From the NCBI GenBank assembly GCA_029204225.1, contig CM055102.1:9993456-10057455 (forward strand): a stretch of DNA of 64,000 nucleotides, in the 5' to 3' direction. The notes under the pieces are model-generated. The model was not told where the DNA came from and ran no database searches. It saw nothing but the letters and a program-made list of their open reading frames with translations. A program made the position numbers and the translations under genes. Below are positions 43,500 through 54,837 of this stretch, one piece after another (the stretch's first letter is position 1; the number at the start of each line of letters is the position of its first letter). This stretch comes from Diphasiastrum complanatum (taxonomy: Eukaryota > Streptophyta > Lycopodiopsida > Lycopodiales > Lycopodiaceae).

Positions 43500-44239
43500 A
43501 TTCAAGGCATAACTATGGAATGGTGAATAGTATGTACAAAAGCTCTTCCCCATCTCAAGTTAGGTGAAAATCTAGGATGTAATAAGGAAGATGATTGAGA
43601 TTTTTTGCCCTAATTTGTCAATCTAACCTAACCCTAGAGTTTGCCAATTTGGTGGCTAGGTAGATCGACCTCCTCCATGATTCATTAGAGGAGTTTTGAG
43701 CTCCAAAAAGACCCTTTAAGAATTCGTGCAAGATGTAGTTTATATTATTAAAATATTATAACACTAATACTTTTGACTTGCCATGTCTTTTTAATCGTAG
43801 CTCAGAAGTATGTCATGTAGCATATCATTGGAAAGCCCTTGTTGAGTGCTTTTAATGCACTAAACTCCGCTAAATTCGGACTTACCACTAAAAAGTTATG
43901 CCATTTTTAGTGTGGAATCAAAATGTGGACTCAAAAAGTTACGTTACGTAGATTTCAAATTTGAGTGTTTTAATTGGTCCATGTGTAAGAAAATATTGAG
44001 AAAAAATATAAAAAGAATCTTTACAAAGGGTCTTTTTTGGATTTAGAACTCCTCTAATGCAATAGCCCTATCAATTAAGAATTATGACCAAACAAGCCTA
44101 ACTAACTCTATGAATGAGATTAAACTACTTTCACCTCAAATTACACGTGCCAACATGGATTCAAACATGTGGGACGCACCTTGTACAATTTACATCGTTT
44201 AAATCAAGCTAGATTTGGTAATTTTTGGCAATTTCTCAC
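43500..44239. repeat. LTR remnant carrying a MITE insertion
   Basis: Left part (ttaggtgaaaatctaggatg, taataaggaag, ccctaat, aaccctagag) matches 47307-47360 of the solo LTR. The right end (tgtacaatttacat, gctagatttggtaa, ggcaatttctcaca) matches its 3' end at 47550-47607. Between them lies the CATTAG element at 43683-44059. The start of this LTR is not resolved. Confidence 0.6.
43683..44059. mobile_element. MITE-like element with CATTAG termini (377 bp)
   Basis: Left end CATTAGAGGAGTTTTGAGCT; right end, reverse complemented, CATTAGAGGAGTTCTAAATC. Both then read ccaaaaa-gacccttt. No coding capacity. The interior phrase ggaaagc followed by a short inverted AAAAGTTAT-type block recalls the element at 27655-28459. 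Confidence 0.8.
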
Positions 44240-45849
44240 AAAAGTTTCATGCATAAAGGAACAAACCTAAATATGCCAAGATTGTCGACACAATCTCTAC
44301 TTATGAAACCTAGTCAAGACTTAGAAACATCCAAAAGATCTTCAAATTCTTCAAGTGGATAAAATATGATGAAGGACCTATTTTGGATCTTTAGTAATGT
44401 CAAATATCAAAGATCATAATATTCATAAAAAATAGGTTATGAGCATCAAGACAAATGAGAAAATTCTACACTATCTAGAAATCATTCTCCCTCCTCCAAT
44501 ATCATCACCAAAATGAGGTATGTACATCAACTACTAAAATGGTAAATTATTCAACTATTTAAAATTGTAGTAGGCCACCTTTGGAAATTTCTAGAAGTAG
44601 GGTTAAGCTCTAAATCTTCGCCATCCATCAAATTACTGGTCTACTAACTTGATAATGACCACCATTAGTCTTGTGAAATATGTAGATAAAACAATAAAGG
44701 AATGTTGTTTCGACCAACTTGGCCCCATAAACATGATTTCCATGCATGGGGCCTCCATCTTGACCCTTGGTTGGACTATTTGAAGTTTTTTATATTTGTG
44801 CCTCAAGGTTATATTTGCCAACTTGAACTATTTTTCACATCCACTATTTTAGGTTTCATCCAAAATGAGAGATGAAAAACATAGAAGTTTTCTAATCAAG
44901 TTGAGGTGAAAAAGGAGCCTAGGTGTGATGTTTATAGTCTCCCATTACATCGACATCATCAATGAGATAGATGTATCTTGCAATGGACTCCATTGGGTTA
45001 TGAATTCAACATAGGACATGTGGTTGGGTCCATCATATGACTTTATAGGTACATGTTTAAATCCCCACATACAATGAGATATTCATCACAATAATAAGAA
45101 AACTTGAAGGAAAGCAAATTGTAGTCTCTCTTTTCTATCAATAAGAGTGTATAGGTCATGTTTATCTAATCTTTTAGGTCTACTGAAAAGGTAGGTAGCC
45201 AAGAATAAAAACCAATGAGCTATTTCAAAGAAATTCATAGAAGCTCTTAAAATATCTCTATTTTCAAAATAAAATTCCTATTACTTCAATCATGAGAGAA
45301 GTTTTCTTTGATTCACATTCCTTGTTGCTTTTTAACTTTTTTTGATTTGCAAGTATTGTAGGCAATTAGTTGAATTGAGAATCTAAATAAACAAGTTTTA
45401 TGTGAGCACCAATATTTCTAGATATAATTGACTGGTTTCAAATTTGGGAGCTCAACAAGTTTCTCAATGGAGATGGCAAGCAACCATGGGCTTACAGCTT
45501 AATAAAGGGTCCCCTCTCTCCTTTTAATTTCAGTTTGAAGTGCCACCATGACACATGAGGTGGGAAAGACCCTTTGCCACACATGGACTTTTTATTGGAT
45601 TGATACCACAAAGGGAGTAGGGAGAAACAACTTAGCTTCATGCCTTTAAGCACTTTCCCAACCAAGCCAATAATCAAAACACAAAGGCCAATGTGCATTG
45701 AATAAAAAGCAAGCATACAACATGGAATCTAAAAATAGTGATTTGACCATACTGGAGTCAATTTTAGTCAGTTTTTGGTCAACAATACTTCACTATGAGT
45801 TAATATGATATTAACTAAATTTAGTAATTTTCAGGATAGATATATCGAG
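44240..45849. other. Intergenic, no gene recognised
   Basis: AT-rich sequence with short open frames only. I see nothing that looks like a gene, primer site or terminal repeat. The Gypsy 5' LTR and primer site should be near the right end but cannot be recognised. Confidence 0.4.
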
Positions 45850-46623
45850 ATGGCCGAAGAAACTTCAAATCAAGCTGCAAATCCAGGTGCGCCATCTTAT
45901 ATGGTGATTTGTCAGTAGTTGAGTACAACACTCAATGATATGAATAATCGTAATGAGATGAGAGATCAGCAAATGGAGGTTCTTTTGAATCAAGTCAAAT
46001 TGATGTCTTCACCTAATCTCGATTTTCAACCGGAGGTTTATACGGGCGAGAAAAAGGAGAAGAAACATGAGGTCATCGCGAGGACTGACTAGCCAAGTGG
46101 AGTAGTTACTTCAATCTGCATGGTGTTCCTGATGAGAAGAAAATTGAAAGTGCCGTGTTGTTCTTACGCGACAAAGCGTCATCGTGGTGGCGAGATTTAC
46201 CGGTGAAGCCAACTACTTGGGATGCATTTGCAGAAGTTTTCAAAAGAGGTTTCGTAATTGCTGATGACGTGGACTACTACCTGAAGTTCGTGAACTGCAA
46301 AATGGGTACAAAGAGTTTATACTCTTATATCCAGGAATTCATGGACCTATGGAATAGGGTTCCATCATTCGATGCGAAGTTGGCATTTTGGCAGTCTGTC
46401 CTAGGTTTGCCAGCCGACTATCAAAATGAATGCAGGCGAAATGTGCTTCAAAGCCTCGAGGATGCGTTTCGGATTGCGAAAGCATATGATTCCACAGTGG
46501 TGGCATCCAGGAAGCAGTTTGCACAAATTAGATCTCAAGACAGGGTACCATCAAATAAGGATTAAGTCAGAAGATGCCCAAAAGACAGGATTTCGTTCTA
46601 GATTTGGTCATTATGAATTTCTA

Positions 46624-46708
46624 ATACAAAGGGGTTGGCCTAGTTGGTTAGCTTGGCATCCAAAGTTTCTTTGGTCCCAAGTTCAAGCATCCCTTGGAAA
46701 CCAAGAAG
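46624..46708 (+). mobile_element. tRNA-derived SINE, copy 2, inserted in Gypsy reverse transcriptase
   Basis: An 85 bp insertion flanked by the perfect 15 bp direct repeat CATTATGAATTTCTA (46609-46623 and 46709-46723). Removing it with one repeat restores the reverse transcriptase reading [11 protein letters not shown]. It contains an A box-like TGGCCTAGTTGG and a B box-like GTTCAAGC with spacing normal for a pol III promoter. It is non-coding and would need a LINE partner for movement. A related copy is at 4334-4420. Confidence 0.85.
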
Positions 46709-46916
46709 CATTATGAATTTCTAGTGTTGCCATTTGGATTAACGAATGCTCCAACAACGTTCCAACAAATGATGAATGATTTATTTCATCCATATTTGGA
46801 GAAGTTTGTGGTTGTATTCTTAGACGACATTCTCGTTTACAGTAAATCCTTGGTGAAACACGTAGAACACTTAAAAATCGTCTTGATGAAGCTCTGTCAG
46901 GAGTTACTCTATGCTA

Positions 46917-47607
46917 TGTGAAAAGTACAGTACTAAGGACCATAAATGGATCTTTGAATGATCCACAAAGTGATTGTATGCTTGTTAAACAATCTATCAG
47001 AAACTAGTCATCAGAAAACAAGATCTAGTTTAGCAGCTTGATAGGAAACAAGTAGAGACAATCAAAGCATTGATCAAATAGTCTAATCCAACTCCACACG
47101 TGTGGAAATAAGGCTGTAGTACGGCCTGTAGACAGTGTTTACAAAGTGCCAAAGCTGGGTTTCATTGGAAAAATAGAGTAATCACCATACAATGAGAGGA
47201 AACTCGAGTTTCTCCTTGAGGCTCCAAAAAGTTTCTATCTTCTCACTATGGAGAATGGAAATACATAGTAAAACACGCTTCCTTTGCAAAGTTAGGTGAA
47301 AATCCAGCATGTAATAAGGAAGTAGACTCCACTTTCTTTCCCTAATGTGAAAACCCTAGCCTAGATCCAAGAGTCATGCTTGGTAGGTGCATGGTAGGTA
47401 CAAATCTCATCATAAATCATGGTCTAGATCCTACAAAGTAGGAATCACTACCAAATAGACACAACCACTCCTCTTGACTCGTGGTAACCTACTTTAGGTG
47501 CGTATGTACAAGTGGCACTTTGGCCATTCAAGTAACCAACAAACAATATTGACAAAATGTACAATATTCTACATGGCTAGATTTGCTAATGTAGGCAATT
47601 TTTCACA
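46917..47607. repeat. Solo LTR (691 bp) inserted in Gypsy reverse transcriptase
   Basis: Starts TGTGAAAA and ends TTTTCACA, a perfect 8 bp inverted terminal pair. It is flanked by the 5 bp target duplication TGCTA (46912-46916 and 47608-47612). Removing it restores the Gypsy frame ELLYA-KESKCEF. The first 564 bp match the LTR at 63437-64000 with about a dozen differences, so it comes from that Copia family. Confidence 0.95.
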
Positions 47608-49189
47608 TGCTAAAGAGTCCAAGTGTGAATTCTCTAAGCAAGAGTTGCTTTATCTCGGTCATAAAATCATAGTAAATGGGATCAAGATTGACGAGGATAA
47701 AATCAAGATTGTGATTGAGTGGCCAATTCCAGAAACTATGAAGCAAGTAAGGTCTTTATTGAGGATTATGCTAAGTTAGCAACACCGCTCAATAATCCGA
47801 CAAAAGTAATTGTTAATAAAAAGAAAAAGAAGAATCAACCTAGTTCGCCTATTATTTGGAACGAGGAATTGAATAAGTGTTTTGAGAAACTTAAAACAAT
47901 GATTGTTTCAGCTCCCGTGTTACAAATTGCAAATCCAGATTTACCTTACGTTGTGAGAACGGACACAAGTGATGTTGCAGTTGGAGCAGTTCTATTACAT
48001 GTGGATAGGCCACTAGCATTTGAAAGCAAAAAATTCATTGGTCCTTAGTTGCATTATACTACGAAGGAAAAGAAATTGTTTGTTGTAGTCCATGCACTTA
48101 AAACCTGGAGATACTACTTGTATGGTAGTAAGTTTGTAGTGTATACGGATCACCAGCCTCTTAAGTATTTTTTGTAATCAACATGATCTTCGAGGGAGAA
48201 AAGCTCGATGGGCTGAATTGATGCAAGAATTCGATTATGAAATCTATTACATAAGAGACAGCTCTAATCAAGTTGCAGATGCTCTTAGTCGGATCGGTGA
48301 ACTGAACGAGTTGTCATTCACCTAGATCTTTACGGATCTATATCTTTCGCTAAGAGGAAAATATGAATCAGATTCCCATTTTGGTCACATTTGGAACATT
48401 GTTCAGATCGGAAGAAATGTGGATATTGTTGAGTCAGAAACATAGGGGACTCAAGTAACTAAGAAAGATATTCACCATTCGAGATGGTTTACTATTTTGT
48501 AATGGGAAAGTTTGCGTACCTGGTGATGATGAGCTCAAATGGAAGATTTTTTTTGAATGTCATGACATACCCTGTGCAAGACATCCCGATATACACAGGA
48601 CTCTGGACTTGGTTAAGAGGGAGTTTTATTGGCCAAAGCTCAGGCCATGTTGAGTCATGTGTTGTTAAATGCAAGCTCTGTCAACTATCAAAGGCTGAAC
48701 AACATAAGGCTGGTGGTTTGTTGCATCTGTTAGATATCCCAGATAAGAAATGGGAAAGCATATCTATGGATTTTGTAGTTGGACATCCAAAGACCCAATG
48801 GCAAAATGATTCTATTTGGGTGTAGTGGATCAGTTAACTAAGTTAGCTGCATTCATACCAGTCAAGTCAACTATAAAGGCTTCTGATTTAGCCTAGATCT
48901 TTGTTGAAAGATTATTTTGGTTGTATGGTCTGCCAAGTGACATTGTTAGTGATAGAGATCCTAAGTTCACAAGTCACTTTTGGTCAGCAGTATTCCATAA
49001 ACTTGAAATTTCTTTGAGTTTAAATTCTTTTGATCATCCTGAATCAGATGGCCAGACAAAAAGGACTAATCAAACTATGGAAGATATTTTGAGGACGTAT
49101 GTTTTTCACAGGTGATCTCATTGGGAAGGTTACCTCCCACTGGTTGAGTTTTCATATAGTAGTAGAAAACATCCTGCTACTGGTTTGAG

Positions 49190-49870
49190 ATAGCGTATGC
49201 ATGTGTAGAGTTATCAATAGCAATTCTATGAATAGTAGGTCCATGCATAGGACTCTATTCTAGGTGAATCTATGTATAGAGAACATAGGGCTATGCATGG
49301 CTAAGTGCCCAGGATGCATTAGGCTCTATATAAGAGGTCCAAACTCACCCTACTACACATCATGGTTCTTGATTTACTGCCAGTCTCTCACTCTACATTC
49401 GCGGCTTCTTGTTCCTTGGCTTGGGGGTGAGGCTTCTAGAGATTGATTGGATGCTTCTATTTGGTTGGGTGGTTTCTCCAGAGTGTGTTATCCTTTGTGT
49501 TTAGGATTTGTAAGCAGGATCTAAGGATCTTCCCTTATACTTCCCAATAGAATGATTCATTATGGACTAGAGTACTCAATGGTTCTACTAATTCAAGATA
49601 AGCTAGTATAAACTCCACCTTTCTTTTGATGATAAAATACCTTGTACCTCTTGTGTGGTGGTAGGAGTAGGCTAATCCCAAGTAAAAGCTTGGTTGGTTT
49701 CAACTATAGGTTGAATAGGTTCTATGAATGTAAGGTAATCCCATATAATAACTATGTATCCTATGTAGTCTCCAACTTCTAGTTATTCTATAGATGTTCT
49801 AGGGCTTTATTGAAATAACTTCCACTAAGTAGATTTTCTTCTATTGTTTCACTAATTTAGAATCTATAGT
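49190..49870 (+). repeat. LTR-like sequence with a TATA box
   Basis: Starts where the Gypsy integrase frame stops. It holds a strong TATA-type signal (ggctctatataagaggtcc at about 49322) followed by transcript-leader-like sequence (actacacatcatggttctt). That layout is typical of a plant LTR promoter. No second copy or primer site is visible, so boundaries and family are open. Confidence 0.5.
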
Positions 49871-52379
49871 GGCCCGTTTACAATATACTCTATATTCAAT
49901 TATATGTGATTAGTCAATCCAAAAAATAGAGCAATACCCAATGAGGTGCATATCAAGGAAGAAAGATAGATCTAGCAGTAGCTAGTTTCATTCGTGAGAT
50001 ATTGAGAGCAATGTCGTGTTATACTAATTAAATAAAAGACACAAGGGACACTCACCCTATTCATAAACTGGTCATGCTACAAACGATCAACTTTTGGTAT
50101 TCCATACAGATTGAAAAATAGTGCTTAATTACCTACTATGAAGATTTAGTGTTGTATCATAGAGTAACACAACTTGCTCTAAGTATCACCAATTTTCTCT
50201 ATGTTCAACTCTTTAACAACTGCATTATGATTTCACTAATACCAATGTAAATTTATGCAGCTCCATCTTGGACAAGCCTCTTAGACTAATGATTTGGGAT
50301 CCATATTGGTTTCTTTTACCAACTTTTCCCAAAGATCTTTTTTTCTTTTTATGTTTAGGTCCAACATGACCATTCCCACTAGATCACTAATCTTTGTGAC
50401 CAGGAAGAAAGTTCATGAATGTTCCACTTGCTCTTTTCTTTTACATGGAGGCCAAAGTATGTATCAAGAGTACGTAAGTTCCATGTCGTTAGACTTGTCA
50501 TCATAAATGGACATTGATTTTAACCAAGTTGAACTAGACTAAATGATAATAGTTATGTTAGAATCATTGCAAACACTAAAAATAATATTTTTATATTCAC
50601 CCCCTAGATTTTATTTGATGTTATCTATTTTTTCTTTCTTTTCTTAAATAAGTGTTCAAAACGCTTTTATTAATAAAATATTAAAATAATTACCTACAAT
50701 TCAAAAAATCATAATTGCAATATTTTTGTACTCTTCAAGCTGGTTCCAGAAAGTACATGCATGACTACATTTGATTTCAGTTTGATCAAGATCTTCAAAG
50801 ATGCTTTTTGATAGATGAATTTTTACAATTCTTTATGGGATTTCTAAAAACAAAATTGAAGTTGAAAATCTTCTAAGTATGAGCTCGGATTCAAGTGACA
50901 TAGAAAACAATATTGCTCTATTTTTTGAAATTTTCACATTGAGTACATGAATGACTAGCTTTAGAACACTTTCATAGGCATCAAGCATTTTTTAATTTTC
51001 TTCATCTTTTCCATATGAACTCAAATTGAGATGACATAGAAAGCAAAGCTACTCTGTTTTATGAAATTTATTCAAAATATATATGGTTGTCCATATTTTT
51101 TAATTTTGATCCCAAAAAAGGTGAATTATGCCTGTTGGTGTATTATTATCTTTTTTTCTTGTTTAAACATATTTTTGATGTGAACTCTAATTTTTATGCT
51201 ACATAAAGCAAGAGGGTTCTGTTGTTGTAGTTCTACTCAATTGATCAATGTATTCTAAGATCTTGCAACTTTGAATTTTCTAAGTAGAGTCTAGCCTAAT
51301 TATTACTATAATATGTTTGGGTGATCTAACTTTTTTATCAAGGTCACATTATGCATATTCTCACTGTCAAAATCAGGGTCTTTTATAAATTTATCGCTAT
51401 ATATATAACATACTCAATGTTTTAGAAATATATATAGTTTTCTATAGTGTTTATTATATTTGTATATGGTTTTCTTATGGTATTATATTTCCTAGCTTTG
51501 GGGTCTTGGAATTTATAGAGGAGCTGCAAGTGCAAGCCATAAGCAACTCACAGGGATCCATTAGGTGCAAGGAGGAGAAAGCTAGGTATTTCTCAATTCT
51601 CTTGGGTTAGCCATAACCTTGTTGAGAAAGTAGACTATTTGCAGCCAATTGGGCGCCAATCAACAAGCTATAAATTCCATTAGAGAGCTTGAGGTAGGGC
51701 AACCTCAATGAGGTAGCTGCAAAAATAAACTCTGAGTAAAGCCCAAGAAATCCCCATTCTTTTCAAGACAAGACAAGGGTTTACAGAGAGAAAATCCAAG
51801 ATGTTTCTCTGTAGAGCATCATGTCTTGATTTGTAAAGCTATGATAGATGGTGCCCTAATATAAGGATACTTCCTGCAGCTAGCTATAATAGACCATGAA
51901 TATGAGTAGGAGCAATAGCGACCTATAGATGGCAGCCATAACAATGTAGGAAGAGAAGAGAGATGGCCATGGAGGAAGAGGTGCAGGGGGGCCTCGTGTG
52001 CGCCCACCAAGAAGAGCTCCTAGTATATAGTAGTGTTTTGTAGCTAGAGGAGCAGGGATCAACATGCAAGTGTAGCCAACATCGTTAGATAAGCCTCAAT
52101 CATGATCGATGGCCATGATGGAATGCTTGAGGAGCAACATGGGCCATTAGATTAAGCCAAACCATTAGATGGTTGTGAAGAGGGTGGGAAGGGCGCTAAA
52201 AGGCCATTTTGAAGGCTTTTCATAAAAAATTGTCAACTAGAAAGGATGAAAGGGTCCCTAGACTTTGAAGTATTAAAAAACTTCATTGTGAAAGTTCATT
52301 GCAGTCCGTAGTGTGCGGTCTATGGTTCATTAGCTTTTGAAGCTGTGGGTACTTGCCAATGAGTATGGCTAGTTATAGC
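49871..52379. other. Intergenic, no gene recognised
   Basis: AT-rich. Around 50290-50340 the minus strand can read KDLWEKLVKETNMDP, which vaguely suggests a degraded gag or host exon, but nothing confirms it. From 51500 to 52100 the sequence is more balanced and has purine-rich tracts; still no gene. Confidence 0.4.
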
Positions 52380-52711
52380 CATTAGGGAAGTTTTGAGCTC
52401 CAAAAGGGCCTTATATGAATTCATGCAAAGATATGAATAGTTGGCATCAGATGAGTTGATGTGTCGACGAATAGTCGAATGAGTTGATGTGGCCGAATAT
52501 TCAGTTCGGTTGAGTCGTTAGGACATTGTCATCTATTCCTTTGTATATCTGTGGACTGTCAAAAAATAAGTGTATTTCTTGCAGAGTATGCGACTGTACA
52601 AGTATATACAAAATCTAGTGAATGGATCTAGATTAGCAGAGAGATAGGGATGGAGAGAATAGAAATCCAAAACCCCCCCTTATGTTGGACCCTTTTTGTG
52701 CCTCCCTAATC
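52380..52711. mobile_element. MITE-like element with CATTAG termini (about 330 bp)
   Basis: Left end CATTAGGGAAGTTTTGAGCT, like the element at 43683. The right end, reverse complemented, reads GATTAGGGAGGCACAAAAAG and then ggtcc, so the two ends match imperfectly. This is the weakest complete member of the family. No coding capacity. Confidence 0.6.
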
Positions 52712-54172
52712 GTCACGATCAAGAGGGCTAAGTTGGGGTTTGGATCTCCAACCGGGTGAGTATCGATGTAGTAGTGGGATTCGATCCAATGGGGAGGGGG
52801 TTAAGCTATGGTGATGATCTAGAAGTGGAATGGCTTAGATGAGGGGTAAGGCTTCTTCCTTTGTCTTGCTCTTTATGGGATTTTGGTTTTCCTTGGATCC
52901 TCTTCTTGGATCTAGGCTTTTTGGTTTATCTATGCCTCTTGGGTCATAGATCTTCTCCTCTTGAGGCTTATCTTCTCAAGGGAAGGGTGGGGTGCAATGG
53001 AAGGAAATCCTACCTAATGGATCTTAATGATCACTCCAAATAGATTTCTAACACCTATTTTGCAAATGTGTGATTTTGTGGATTGATGGATGAAAGCATG
53101 AGCTAATGATCATTCTAATTTGTGATAGCATGATTAAGAAACATCAACCAAGCATTCTTACATCCACAATCAAGCATACAATGGCAAAATAGGAGGGCTT
53201 CACAAAGTAAGAAAAATGGAGGAGGAGGTTTCTCTTCTCTCTTTCTCTCAATATCTATTCTTACAAATGAAAAGTGAAACAAAAGTCATGTCACATCCCT
53301 ACTTATAGACAAAGCTAGGTTTAGGGTTTTTGGTTCACCCAAAAACCATGTGCCATAGCAACTTGACTATTTAAGAAGTATGAACCAAATTGCATTTCTA
53401 ACTACTTTGGGTCCTTTCCTATTTTTGGCCCTTTTGAGCATAGATCTATTTTTACTTCTTGCACCATTGGATTACGAGTACAGTGCACCTTCTAAGGGTG
53501 TCTGACATTATATTTACAAATAGATCTAAGTCTTTCAGCCATGCTTTCGTTTCTGTCATCATAAGATGTGTTGGGGAGGCGCTAGGCTTTGTCTTTGCTT
53601 ATTGGCTAGTCCGCGACTTGTCGACCTTCTGATATTGGTGTCCTTGGTAAATTTGAATTCTAGAACTCCTTCTTGGATACTTGTCGATGCTCCTTAATGT
53701 AGTTTGGTGGCAAGATTTCTTTATTTGATATCCATTAGGCTCTTTTTCCATCTAGATCTTGCTAGAAGAATCTTCACCAAAATCTTCTAACATGCGCCCA
53801 CTGCGAATTTGGTGACAGTCCCTTGGCACCTGCATATGTCGTTGGCGTTGGCATGCATGGCGATGTGAGACCATTGTGAAAGGAAGAGAAAAAAGGGGCA
53901 TAGACAAGAGGGAAAGAGATTCGGTGAAAAGTTAGGAGAAATTTTTTTTTTCGGCAACAAAAGTGAGGTTTAGAGGGGGGGGGGGGAACAAAGAAAGCTT
54001 TTGTACAATTAGATAGAAGGAAAAAAAAAATCAGTAAATAAAAATAAGAACGAGAAAATGAATTAATGGTGAAAAACAAGAAAAAAAAAGTGAGTCCCTT
54101 GATACTTTTTCTGGACTTCTTTTTCATTTTGGTTTTTTTTTTTTGAATGCATACATGGTGTGGAGACATGCT
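52712..54172. other. Intergenic, no gene recognised
   Basis: Contains purine-rich and T-rich runs and a G run at about 53973-53986. Open frames at 52861 and 53774 have biased composition only. No motif found. Confidence 0.4.
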
Positions 54173-54480
54173 TCAAGGAGCCTTTTCTAATTGTTGGCCC
54201 TTCGCGTCTTCGATATCGTGGTTCTTTCGGTGGGTTTTTGCAACTCTGCGGACGAAATGCTTCCACAATGTGCTGCTCGTTGTGGATTGCAAGCGGATTG
54301 GGTCGAACATCGGGTTCATGTTCTCCAGGAATTTTGTCGTATACCATCTTGCCAAACCTTGCTATATTGATGAATGACGTGGCAGACACCAAAGCACATG
54401 TCTCACCGAGTATCCACTTTTGCAGCTGTTAGCAGGGTCTCCACATTATAATAGGCTTCCAGTACGATGGGATCTGGAGA
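54173..54480 (-). pseudogene. Possible host-gene fragment of unknown family
   Basis: All three minus-strand frames are partly open. The most protein-like are one reading FINIARFGKMVYDKIPGEH and EPDVRPNPLAIHNEQHIVEA, and one reading IVLEAYYNVETLLTAAKVD upstream of it. The sequence is richer in GC than its surroundings. The LTR of the Copia element starts 44 bp to the right, so that element may have landed in or beside this unit. I cannot name a family or decide the frame. Confidence 0.3.
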
Positions 54481-54523
54481 GTTAGTCGTGTCAGTCAAGA
54501 GGGGCCCTTTGGAAATCGATTGT

Positions 54524-54835
54524 TGTGAAAGATTTCAGATCCTTAAGATTCATTCTACTTGAATGATCTTTGGTTAGAAAGAGAAATACACTACCAATCT
54601 CACCAATGTAGAAAAATCAGCATCTACACACAATTTGAGATGCAAACACTAATAGAACTTGATCAAACTTGAATGAAATCACTATGTACTGCTGTTGTCT
54701 GTACAAAACCAGCAAGCTACTGTATTTCACACGTGTGGATCAAAAAATAACAAATATAGATCATTCTACACATAGAATTGCAAGCAATCACCAAGATAGT
54801 GCACCAATGGATAATAGAACCCAAGAGAAATGTCA
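54524..54835 (-). repeat. 3' LTR of the two-LTR Copia element (312 bp)
   Basis: Starts TGTGAAAGATTTCAGATCC and matches 58586-58894 over its whole length with roughly twenty differences (about 6-7 per cent). It ends near gagaaatgtca. A 5 bp target duplication is not evident (attgt on the left, tgtat on the right). Confidence 0.9.
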
Positions 54836-54837
54836 AG

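Larger units (their letters stand above)
45850..49187 (+). pseudogene. Ty3/Gypsy element: gag fused to reverse transcriptase, RNase H, integrase
   Basis: Gag starts at ATG 45850 (MAEETSNQAANPGAP) and includes the capsid part FLRDKASSWWRDLP and SLYSYIQEFMDLWNRV. Near 46520 it passes directly into reverse transcriptase (LHKLDLKTGYHQIRIK), so protease and the start of reverse transcriptase are deleted. After the SINE come [18 protein letters not shown] and [13 protein letters not shown]. After the solo LTR come KESKCEFSKQELLYLGHKI, RNase H (VVRTDTSDVAVGAVLL, YLYGSKFVVYTDHQPLKYF, VADALSRI) and integrase (zinc-finger cysteines CKLCQLSK, SMDFVVG, VSDRDPKFTSHFW, DGQTKRTNQTMEDIL). The catalytic glutamate of the usual DGQTER motif is lysine here. 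The element ends near 49187 inside integrase. Confidence 0.9.

Noticed and set aside
53774-54169. 131-codon minus-strand frame rich in Lys, Phe and Ser
   Set aside because: Composition follows long A/T runs and there is no motif.
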